Source: Thermohalobaculum sp963822985 (GTDB lineage: Bacteria; Pseudomonadota; Alphaproteobacteria; Rhodobacterales; Rhodobacteraceae). Taken from it: a stretch of 64,000 bases of DNA. Within the stretch, counting starts at the first letter, position 1, and each line of letters begins with the position of its first letter. Where the stretch lies: contig CAWGJU010000005.1 of NCBI GenBank assembly GCA_963822985.1, positions 247,991-311,990 on the forward strand. The letters are read 5' to 3'. A model generated the notes under the pieces. That model was not told the origin of the DNA. It was given only the letters and a program-made list of their open reading frames with translations, and did no database searches. Of this stretch, positions 18,445-27,483 are shown in pieces. A program made the translations under genes and the position numbers.

Positions 18445-20532
18445 ATGCAGTTCGGTCTGACCTTCGCGCCGCTGCTGCCCTGGCCTGTCATCGGCGTGCT
18501 GGCGGCGGTGGCCGTGGCCGGCGTCGTGCTGGCGCTGTGGTTCCGCCTCTCGGGCTGGTGGCTGCGGCTGATGGCCTATACCGTGCTGGTGCTGGCGCTG
18601 GCCGGCCCGCAGCTGAAGCGCGAGGAGCGGGACGGGCTGCCGAACGTGGCCTTCATGGTCGTCGACCACTCGGCCAGCACCTCGCTCGAGGACCGGCGGG
18701 CCCAGATCGACGCGGCGGCCGATCGGCTCGCGGCCGAGATCCCGGCCCTGTCAACGCCGCGCGATCCGTTCGAGCTGGTCACCGTCGAGGTCGACTCCGC
18801 GGGCCCTGGCGACCGTGGCACGCGGCTTCTGACGGCGCTGGAGGAGGCCTCGGCGCGCGTCGCCCCGGGCCAGATCGCGGGCGCCGTGCTGCTGACCGAC
18901 GGTCAGGTGCACGACGCCGACCGGCTGGAGAGCTTTCCCGCGCCGGTTCACTCCCTGATCGCCGGCGAGGAGGACGCGTTCGACCTGCGCCTGGCGATGG
19001 AGACCGCGCCGGCCTTCGGCATCGTCGGCGAGAGCGTCACGTTCCGCATCGTCGCCGAGGGCCTCGGGCAGGTGCCCGGTGACATCGGTCGCCGCGTGCC
19101 GGTCGAGGTCTCGGTCGATGGCGGGCCGGCGCAGCGGCTGACGCTGGAGCTGGGCGCCCCGCAGGACCTCTCGGTGGCCATCGAGCATGGCGGGCCGACG
19201 GTGGTCGACATGCGCCTCGCCGCGCATCCCGACGAGCTGACCGAGCGCAACAACCGCGTCATCGCGAGCGTCAACGGCGTGCGCGACCGCCTGCGCGTGC
19301 TGCTGGTCTCGGGCGAGCCCTATCCGGGCGGGCGGACCTGGCGCGATCTGCTGAAGTCCGACCCCGCGGTCGAGCTGATCCACTTCACCATCCTGCGGCC
19401 GCCGGCCAAGCAGGACGGCACCCCGGTCAGCGAGCTCTCGCTGATCGCCTTCCCGACGCGCGAGCTGTTCCTGGAGAAGATCGACAGCTTCGACCTGATC
19501 ATCTTCGACAACTACCGCTATCGCGGCGTGCTCTCGCCCGCCTATCTGGCGAACGTCGCGGCCTATGTTCGCGACGGCGGCGCCGTGCTGGTGACGGCGG
19601 GGCCTGCGTTCTCGGGCGCGCAGAGCCTGGCGCGCACGCCGCTGGCCGAGATCCTGCCGGCCGAGCCCTCGGTGGAGACGATCGAGCGGCCCTACAGGCC
19701 CCGCGTGACCGAGCTCGGCCGGCGGCATCCGGTGGCGGCGGGGCTCGAGGAGGCTTCGGGGCGTCTGGCGGACGGCGAGCCCGCCTGGGGCCGCTGGATG
19801 CGCCAGATCGAGGTGTTGCCGCGCTCGGGCAACGTGGTCATGTCGGGCTATCAGGGACTGCCGCTCCTGATCCTCGACCGCGTCGGCGAGGGCCGGGTGG
19901 CGCTTCTGGCGTCCGACCACGCCTGGCTGTGGTCGCGCCAGTTCGACGGCGGCGGGCCGCAGACCGACCTGCTGCGCCGCGTCGCGCACTGGCTGATGAA
20001 GGAGCCCGAGCTCGAGGAGGAGGCGCTGTTCGCGCGCGTCGAGGGCGACCGGCTGCTGATCGAGCGCCGCTCGCTGGCCGACGAGGCGCCTGACGGCGTG
20101 TCGGCCACCCCGCCCGACGGCGGCGCGCCGCAGCTGCTGGCCTATAGCCAAGTGGCGCCCGGCCGCTGGCAGGCGTTGCTCGAAGGCGCCGAGGAGGGCC
20201 TTTGGAAGCTCGACGACGGCCAGGCGCAGGCGGTCGCCGCCGTCGGCCCGCCGAGTCCGGCCGAATACGCCAACCCGCTGGCGAGCGCCGCGCCGCTGGC
20301 GTCGCTGGTCGCGGCGACGGACGGCGGCAGCGCCTGGCTGGCCGACGGCGTTCCGGGCGTGCGCGCCGTCGCCGAGGGGCGGCGCGCCGCCGGGCGGGGC
20401 TGGGTCGGCCTGATGGCGCGCGATGCCTATCGCGTCACCGGCATCCGGCTGACGCCGCTGATCCCGGCCTGGGTGGCCGCGCTGGTCGTCGGCCTGCTGC
20501 TGCTGGGCGCCTGGCTGCGCGAGGGGCGGTGA
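18445..20532 (+). CDS. Large membrane protein with VWA-like and glutamine-amidotransferase-like regions
   Basis: The 695-residue protein has two N-terminal membrane segments (ending near residue 53) and a VWA-like region with a DHSAST metal-site-like motif near residue 75. A central region (VLLVSGEPYPGGRTWRDLLK, FDLIIFDNYRYRG, YVRDGGAVLVTAG) resembles class I glutamine amidotransferase folds without an obvious catalytic Cys, and a final membrane segment lies near the C-terminus (LIPAWVAALVVGLLLLGAWL). This architecture is usual for the last gene of alphaproteobacterial MoxR-DUF58-DUF4159 clusters. A GTG at 18442 directly precedes the ATG; I chose the ATG. The molecular role is unknown; envelope stress or assembly is plausible. 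Confidence 0.85.
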   Translation: MQFGLTFAPLLPWPVIGVLAAVAVAGVVLALWFRLSGWWLRLMAYTVLVLALAGPQLKREERDGLPNVAFMVVDHSASTSLEDRRAQIDAAADRLAAEIPALSTPRDPFELVTVEVDSAGPGDRGTRLLTALEEASARVAPGQIAGAVLLTDGQVHDADRLESFPAPVHSLIAGEEDAFDLRLAMETAPAFGIVGESVTFRIVAEGLGQVPGDIGRRVPVEVSVDGGPAQRLTLELGAPQDLSVAIEHGGPTVVDMRLAAHPDELTERNNRVIASVNGVRDRLRVLLVSGEPYPGGRTWRDLLKSDPAVELIHFTILRPPAKQDGTPVSELSLIAFPTRELFLEKIDSFDLIIFDNYRYRGVLSPAYLANVAAYVRDGGAVLVTAGPAFSGAQSLARTPLAEILPAEPSVETIERPYRPRVTELGRRHPVAAGLEEASGRLADGEPAWGRWMRQIEVLPRSGNVVMSGYQGLPLLILDRVGEGRVALLASDHAWLWSRQFDGGGPQTDLLRRVAHWLMKEPELEEEALFARVEGDRLLIERRSLADEAPDGVSATPPDGGAPQLLAYSQVAPGRWQALLEGAEEGLWKLDDGQAQAVAAVGPPSPAEYANPLASAAPLASLVAATDGGSAWLADGVPGVRAVAEGRRAAGRGWVGLMARDAYRVTGIRLTPLIPAWVAALVVGLLLLGAWLREGR

Positions 20533-20592
20533 TGGCACGGCCGGTCGGCGCGTAAACTTCGACTTAAATAGACCCCTGCTAGGAACCAGCGC

Positions 20593-20614
20593 GCCCCGCA
20601 GGCTAACGCGGGGC
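20593..20614. terminator. Hairpin after the MoxR cluster
   Basis: GCCCCGC and GCGGGGC form a 7 bp stem with an 8-base loop, 60 bases after the last gene of the MoxR cluster. There is no T-tract, so this is at best a weak or Rho-assisted terminator. A second, shorter stem (GCCCCT / AGGGGC followed by TTTT) lies at about 20671-20697, overlapping the leader of the next gene. Confidence 0.3.
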
Positions 20615-20701
20615 CTGCCGCCTGCGCGGGTGCCGGAGCGCTTGCTCGCCCCACTGCTCTCCCGCCGGCGGCCCCTCATTCCGAGAAAAAGGGGCTTTTC
20701 C

Positions 20702-21049
20702 ATGAAGGTCATTCGCATTGCTGCTGCCGTCCTGACGCTTGCCGGTTGCGAGACGATCGGCAGCTTCGCGCCGCAAACGGTTGCCGGCTTCGAGGCCGGC
20801 GGCATCCTCGGCGCCGTCGACGGCGCGACGGGCGCGATCCTCGCCCGCTGTCGCCTGCTGGACGGGCAGGAGATCAGGGTCGCCGTCGACGGTCTGGCCG
20901 GTCGGACGGGCCTGGATGTCGAGCAGATCCGGGCCGAGCGCGTGAAGGCCTGCGCGGTGGCCGGCGCCGTGGCCCTGCTGGGCGACGGGCTCGCCGCGCC
21001 GGAGGACGTGCTGGTGCACGGTCAGGCGGAGGGCGCATTCCCGCAGTGA
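20702..21049 (+). CDS. Small putative lipoprotein, function unknown
   Basis: The 115-residue protein begins MKVIRIAAAVLTLAGCETIG, a lipoprotein signal with lipobox LAGC and the acylated Cys at residue 16. The mature part is short and acidic with GFEAGGILGAVDGATGAIL and ERVKACAVAGAVALLG. I recognise no domain. It would be anchored to a membrane facing the periplasm. It lies alone between the MoxR cluster and truB. Codon use looks like that of its neighbours, so it is probably a real gene. Confidence 0.6.
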   Translation: MKVIRIAAAVLTLAGCETIGSFAPQTVAGFEAGGILGAVDGATGAILARCRLLDGQEIRVAVDGLAGRTGLDVEQIRAERVKACAVAGAVALLGDGLAAPEDVLVHGQAEGAFPQ

Positions 21050-21085
21050 AGCGCGGCTGCGCCGGAGCCGATGCGTCGCCCCGTC

Positions 21086-21108
21086 CCCTCCCCCACATTG
21101 GGGGAGGG
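21086..21108. repeat. CCCTCCCCC/GGGGGAGGG palindrome
   Basis: A perfect 9 bp stem (CCCTCCCCC / GGGGGAGGG) with a 5-base loop lies between the lipoprotein gene and truB. The same core occurs twice inside the uracil-DNA glycosylase gene at 38.7-38.9 kb, so this is a dispersed repeat. It may also form a hairpin in the transcript. Confidence 0.6.
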
Positions 21109-21171
21109 AGCCGCCTAACTCCTCCGCTGGGCGACTGGACATGCGGCGCCCGGCGTCCTAGGGCGCGGGGC

Positions 21172-22086
21172 ATGGCACGCAAGCGCAAGGGACGGCTCGT
21201 CGATGGCTGGCTGATCGTCGACAAGCCCGCCGGGATCGGCTCGACCGCGGTGGTCGGCAAGGCGCGCTGGGCCTTCCAGGCGCAAAAGGCGGGGCATGCG
21301 GGCACGCTCGACCCGCTCGCCACAGGCTTGCTCGCCATCGCCTTCGGCGAGGCGACCAAGACCATTCCCTATGCTCAGGAGGGTATGAAGACCTACCGGT
21401 TCACCGTGCGCCTGGGCGCGCGCACGACGACGGACGATGCCGAGGGCGCGGTGATCGCAACCTCGGCGCTGCGCCCGACGGATGCCGAGATCGCCGCCGC
21501 CCTGCCCGCCTTCGAGGGCGAGATCGCGCAGGTGCCGCCGCAGTTCTCGGCCGTGCGCGTCGAGGGCGAGCGCGCCTATGATCTGGCGCGCGAGGGGGTG
21601 GAGCTCGACCTCGCGCCCCGGCCGCTCTGGGTCGAGCGCCTGGCGCTGCTGGCGCGGCCCGACCCCGACACGGTCGAGCTGGAGCTGGTCTGCGGCAAGG
21701 GCGGCTATGTGCGCTCCATCGCCCGCGACCTGGGCGAGGCGCTGGGCTGCCACGCCCATGTGGTGGCGCTGACGCGCACGGCCAGCGGCGGCTTCACGCT
21801 GGAGCAGGCGGTGGCGTTCGACCGGCTGGACGCGCTGCGCGAGACCGGCGGCGACGCGCTGCTGCTGCCGATCGAGGCGGGCCTGGCCGACCTGCCCGAG
21901 GTGCGCCTGCGGGCGCCGGAGGCCGAGCGGCTGTGGCGCGGCAACCCCGCGCCGGTGGCGGCGACGAGCCTGGACTATGGCGACGAGGCCTGGGCGTCGC
22001 TCGACGGCCGCCCGGTCGCCATCGTCACCTACCGGGCCGGCATGCTGCACCCGGCACGCGTCTTCGCCGGCGTCGCAGCGGAGTAG
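21172..22086 (+). CDS. truB: tRNA pseudouridine(55) synthase
   Basis: TruB makes pseudouridine 55 in the T-loop of tRNAs. The 304-residue protein has the family start GWLIVDKPAGIGSTAVVGK, the catalytic-Asp motif AGHAGTLDPLATGLL, the KTYRFTVRLGARTTTDD strand, and the RNA-binding segment GGYVRSIARDLGEALGCHAH. Length and motifs are complete. It precedes rpsO by 298 bp, the usual truB-rpsO-pnp order. That gap holds no gene that I can see, only the rpsO leader and ribosome site. Confidence 0.96.
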   Translation: MARKRKGRLVDGWLIVDKPAGIGSTAVVGKARWAFQAQKAGHAGTLDPLATGLLAIAFGEATKTIPYAQEGMKTYRFTVRLGARTTTDDAEGAVIATSALRPTDAEIAAALPAFEGEIAQVPPQFSAVRVEGERAYDLAREGVELDLAPRPLWVERLALLARPDPDTVELELVCGKGGYVRSIARDLGEALGCHAHVVALTRTASGGFTLEQAVAFDRLDALRETGGDALLLPIEAGLADLPEVRLRAPEAERLWRGNPAPVAATSLDYGDEAWASLDGRPVAIVTYRAGMLHPARVFAGVAAE

Positions 22087-22384
22087 TGCGGCAAGACGGG
22101 CCCGCTGGCCCGGACGAAGGTCCAGCGCCGGTTAGCCGGACCCTGTCCGGCCAGTGCCGAACGGACGCCGCCGGGTCGCTGGCGGCGGCCGTCCGAGGCG
22201 CCCGGCTGACTGCGGCGGAACGGCCTTGTCCCGCTTTTCCGCTGGATTTCCCCGGCAAACACCCCCATATGCGCCGTTGTTGCCGCCATTGGCGGCACGA
22301 CCGCTCCCGACCGACCGCGCTGGACGACATCCCGGCTCGCGCCGGCGGGAACGGGGTTCAACCCGAGACGAGAAAGGATTCCCG

Positions 22385-22654
22385 ATGTCGATCACACCGG
22401 CGCGCAAGGAAGAGTTGATTCGCGAATACGCCACCAAGGAGGGTGACACCGGGTCGCCCGAGGTGCAGGTCGCGATCCTGACCGAACGGATTGCCAATCT
22501 GACCGAGCACTTCAAGGACCACAAGAAGGACAACCACTCGCGCCGCGGGCTGCTGAAAATGGTCAGCCAGCGCCGCAAGCTGCTCGATTACGTCAAGGAT
22601 CGCAACGAGCCGCGCTATCGCGAGCTGATCCAGCGGCTGGGAATCCGCAGATAA
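22385..22654 (+). CDS. rpsO: 30S ribosomal protein S15
   Basis: The 89-residue product is a full-length S15, with the standard start MSITPARKEELIREYATKEG, the core DTGSPEVQVAILTERI, and NHSRRGLLKMVSQRRKLLDY. S15 binds 16S rRNA early in small-subunit assembly and represses its own translation in some bacteria. A ribosome site (GAAAGGA) precedes the ATG. The gene is followed by paired hairpins and then pnp, as in many proteobacteria. Confidence 0.98.
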   Translation: MSITPARKEELIREYATKEGDTGSPEVQVAILTERIANLTEHFKDHKKDNHSRRGLLKMVSQRRKLLDYVKDRNEPRYRELIQRLGIRR

Positions 22655-22661
22655 TGCCAAA

Positions 22662-22728
22662 GCGCGCCCGCCGGACTTCGCCCGGGGCGCGCACTCACGC
22701 ATCCGGGCCGGCCTGCGGGCCCGGCCGC
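22662..22728 (+). promoter_or_regulatory. Paired hairpins in the rpsO-pnp intergenic region
   Basis: GCGCGCCC (22662-22669) pairs with GGGCGCGC (22685-22692). A second stem, formed by CCGGGCC and GGGCCCGG, follows at about 22707-22728. There is no T-tract. In E. coli the region between rpsO and pnp carries a partial terminator and an RNase III-processed stem through which PNPase controls itself. These stems are in the right place for a similar role, which is inference here. Confidence 0.4.
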
Positions 22729-22898
22729 GCCGCGGCAGAGCGTCGGCGCGGCCAAGAGCGCAGGCTTAACCGTCCGAGCGTGGCCGCCCCCGACCCCAGG
22801 CGGCCGCCAGACATGACGAAACCCAAGGGGTCCGCGCCGCATGGGCGCGTCATGCGGGGTCCGCCACCGGGCGGGCGTCGCCGGAAGAAGGAAGAGGA

Positions 22899-25060
<2,162 letters not shown>

Positions 25061-25086
25061 GCGCTGCCGCATCGGTGACGTTAAAG

Positions 25087-25115
25087 CGGCGCCCCACTGG
25101 GGCGCCGTTTCTTTT
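25087..25115 (+). terminator. Intrinsic terminator after pnp
   Basis: A perfect 9 bp stem, CGGCGCCCC / GGGGCGCCG with loop ACT, is followed by TTTCTTTT, 26 bases after the pnp stop. This is a textbook Rho-independent terminator ending the rpsO-pnp transcript. The rest of the gap to 25373 shows no gene. Confidence 0.9.
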
Positions 25116-25373
25116 GGGAACGTCGGCCCGAACCGGCGCGCAACGCGGTGAAGGGTCGCTGCGCACTCCGCTGGAACCCCCACCTGAGCAGCGTGCGCGG
25201 GCAGGGGGTGCGTGCTACAATCATGGCGAGAGTTGTGCCGCGGTCGGCGTCCCGGCCAGTGCCGCTGGCTTGCAGCCTGGGTCTGCTCTGGCAGGCGCAT
25301 CGGCCTGCCTTGGGCCATCGCCGGCACCGATCGTGCCGATCAGCAGGCAACGTCCTGCACTTGGGGAGGACCT

Positions 25374-25991
25374 ATGATGAAGACGCTGACCATTCGGGTC
25401 GCGGCTGCGCTGCTGAGCGTTGCCGCGCTAGGCTTGAGCGGCCCCGCCCAGGCGCAGAGCGGCGAGGGGTGGACCGTGCTGCTCGACGGCGGGAACATGG
25501 GCGACTGGGAGGCCGGCTGGGAGCAACTGGGCGAGACCAACTGGCATGGGGAGGACGGCGCACTGGTCGCCGACAACCGCACCTCTGAGCTGCCCGCCTA
25601 TCTGGTCAGCAAGGACAGCTACAAGGACTTCGAGATCCATGTCGAGTTCTGGGCCAGCGACGACGCCAACAGCGGCGTGTTCCTGCGCTGCCAGGACCCG
25701 GCGAAGATTACCGATATGAACTGCTACGAGGTCAACATCTTCGACCAGCGCCCTGACCCGAGCTATGGCACCGGCGGCATCGTGCGGTTCGCCGAGGTGG
25801 ACCCGATGCCCAAGGCCGGCGGCAAGTGGAACACCTTCGAGATCACGGCCGACGGCCGCGACATCACCGTGATGCTAAACGGCGAGACGACGGCCAAGCT
25901 GCGCAGCGGGATGTTCGAGGAGGGCCCGATCGCGCTGCAGCACGGGTCGGGCACGATGAAGTTCCGCAAGGTGGCGATCCGCCCCCTGTAG
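25374..25991 (+). CDS. DUF1080 (3-keto-disaccharide hydrolase-like) secreted protein
   Basis: The 205-residue protein has a signal peptide (MMKTLTIRVAAALLSVAALG, cleavage near AQA-QS) and a single DUF1080 jelly-roll domain: GWTVLLDGGNMGDWEAGW, FEIHVEFWASDDANSGVFLR, and GKWNTFEITADGRDITVMLN. The family, related to concanavalin-like lectins, includes enzymes acting on 3-keto-glycosides. It would act in the periplasm or be exported. It stands alone between two intergenic palindromes; the true substrate is unknown. Confidence 0.85.
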   Translation: MMKTLTIRVAAALLSVAALGLSGPAQAQSGEGWTVLLDGGNMGDWEAGWEQLGETNWHGEDGALVADNRTSELPAYLVSKDSYKDFEIHVEFWASDDANSGVFLRCQDPAKITDMNCYEVNIFDQRPDPSYGTGGIVRFAEVDPMPKAGGKWNTFEITADGRDITVMLNGETTAKLRSGMFEEGPIALQHGSGTMKFRKVAIRPL

Positions 25992-26012
25992 GACCAGCGC
26001 CCGACGATCTCG

Positions 26013-26047
26013 CCATGCTCCGGCTTGATCAAGTCGAGCCGGATCAT
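26013..26047. repeat. Palindrome of the dispersed CCGG type
   Basis: TCCGGCTTGA and TCGAGCCGGA form an imperfect stem around TCAAG, flanked by ATG and CAT. It resembles the copies at 18388 and 27393. It lies between the DUF1080 gene and the protease gene and may act as a weak terminator. Confidence 0.45.
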
Positions 26048-26192
26048 GGCCCGCGCATATCGGGGGTCGGCCGATTTCGCACCGGGCTGTGACGATGCAT
26101 TCGGATATCCGGGGCGCGGGACTTGGCGACGTTTGCCGACTTGCCTCCCATGCGGTACCCTTGAAGTATTTACACGCAGGGGTGATTTATAC

Positions 26193-27386
26193 ATGGCTAC
26201 GAAAGCACCGCCGGCCCCCAAGTCGAAGGCCAGCAAAGACCAGCTGAAGACCGATGCCAAAGACGGTGCGCGGGCGCGCATGCGCATCGACGACCGCCAC
26301 TCGGTCGGCGGCTATTGCTCGGTCAAGCCCGAGCAGCGGCGCAATTTCGGGAACGATATCGACAGCCTCCGGCTGGAGGCGATCATCGTCAGCGACAAGA
26401 AATGGGTGAACGGCACCAAGCTGCGGTACTGCTTTTTCGACCGGGCCGAGGACGGCGAGAACGTGCTGCTCGCCGACGGCTCCAGCAAGTTTATTGGCTG
26501 GAAGGGCGCCGAGAACCAGAAAAGGGTCGTCCGCAGCGCCTTCGAGGCCTGGAAGAAGGTGGGCATCGGCCTCGACTTCGCCGAGGTCGCCGACCGCGAC
26601 GAGGCCGAGATCCGGATCGGCTTCATGGATGGCGACGGCGCCTGGTCCTATGTCGGCCGCGACATACTGAACCGGGGCAAGAACGCGCGCACGATGAATT
26701 TCGGCTGGGACCTGACGGGCTCCGACGGGCTGGACACGGCGATGCACGAGATCGGCCACACGCTCGGCATGCCGCACGAGCACCAGAACCCGCATGCCGG
26801 CATCGTCTGGGAAGAGGAGGCCGTCTATCGCGACCTCGCCGGGGCGCCGAATTTCTGGTCGCGCGAGACGACCTTCCACAACATCATCCGCAAGATCCCG
26901 CCGCAGACCGTGATCGGCACGGACTGGGACAGGAATTCGATCATGCATTACCCGTTCGCGGCCGGCATGATCCGCGAGCCCACCGAGTTCCGCGCGGCGG
27001 CGCTGGTGCCCGCGGGCGGGCTCTCGGCCCGCGACCGGGCCTGGATCAAGGAGACCTATCCGCCGATCGCCGAGGCCGACGTGATCCGGCTGGAGCCATT
27101 CGTCGCCAGGCGGCTGGATCTGGCCGCCGGGCAGCACTTCAACGCGGTCTTCGTCCCCGAGGAGACGCGCCGCTATACGGTCGAGACCTTCGGGCCGACG
27201 GACATGGTGCTGACCGTCTTCGAGGAGGAGGACGGCGAGCCGGTCTTTCTGGCCGGCGACGACGACAGCGGCTTCGATTTCAACGCCAAGATCCGCGTCC
27301 GGCTGCGCAAGGGGCGCACCTACTTGGTTCGCGCCCGGTTGTTCTTCACCTGGGACAGCGGCGCCTCGGCGGTGATGGTCTACTGA
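26193..27386 (+). CDS. Metzincin-type zinc metalloprotease
   Basis: The 397-residue protein carries the metzincin zinc motif HEIGHTLGMPHEH at residues 185-197 (ligands His185, His189, His195; catalytic Glu186) and the Met-turn SIMHYP at 249-254. This is closest to the astacin/matrixin type. A beta-rich C-terminal region from about residue 290 (YTVETFGPTDMVLTVFEE, VRLRKGRTYLVRARLFF) resembles a pre-peptidase C-terminal domain of secreted proteases. The N-terminus is Ala/Lys/Pro-rich with no clear signal peptide, so secretion route is uncertain. The ATG at 26193 follows CAGGGG; the frame is open further upstream without similarity. Confidence 0.82.
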   Translation: MATKAPPAPKSKASKDQLKTDAKDGARARMRIDDRHSVGGYCSVKPEQRRNFGNDIDSLRLEAIIVSDKKWVNGTKLRYCFFDRAEDGENVLLADGSSKFIGWKGAENQKRVVRSAFEAWKKVGIGLDFAEVADRDEAEIRIGFMDGDGAWSYVGRDILNRGKNARTMNFGWDLTGSDGLDTAMHEIGHTLGMPHEHQNPHAGIVWEEEAVYRDLAGAPNFWSRETTFHNIIRKIPPQTVIGTDWDRNSIMHYPFAAGMIREPTEFRAAALVPAGGLSARDRAWIKETYPPIAEADVIRLEPFVARRLDLAAGQHFNAVFVPEETRRYTVETFGPTDMVLTVFEEEDGEPVFLAGDDDSGFDFNAKIRVRLRKGRTYLVRARLFFTWDSGASAVMVY

Positions 27387-27392
27387 CCCATG

Positions 27393-27463
27393 ATCATCGC
27401 CCGGCTCGACCGGGCGATCGCGCGTCACTCAAGGAGATGCCCGTCAAGCCCAGGGCATGGCGG
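27393..27463. repeat. Two adjacent CCGG-type palindromes
   Basis: ATCGCCCGGCTCGACCGGGC followed by GAT (27396-27418), and GATGCCCGTCAAGCCCAGGG followed by CATGGCGG (27436-27463), are degenerate copies of the intergenic repeat. They sit between two convergent genes, where they may help termination on both strands. Confidence 0.5.
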
Positions 27464-27483
27464 CTCTTGTTCCGGGCGACGCC

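Noticed and set aside
18751..20805. A 684-codon antisense gene across the VWA-like gene
   Set aside because: It is the complement of a well-supported gene, shows no domain, and has an Arg/Gln/His-rich composition typical of antisense frames.
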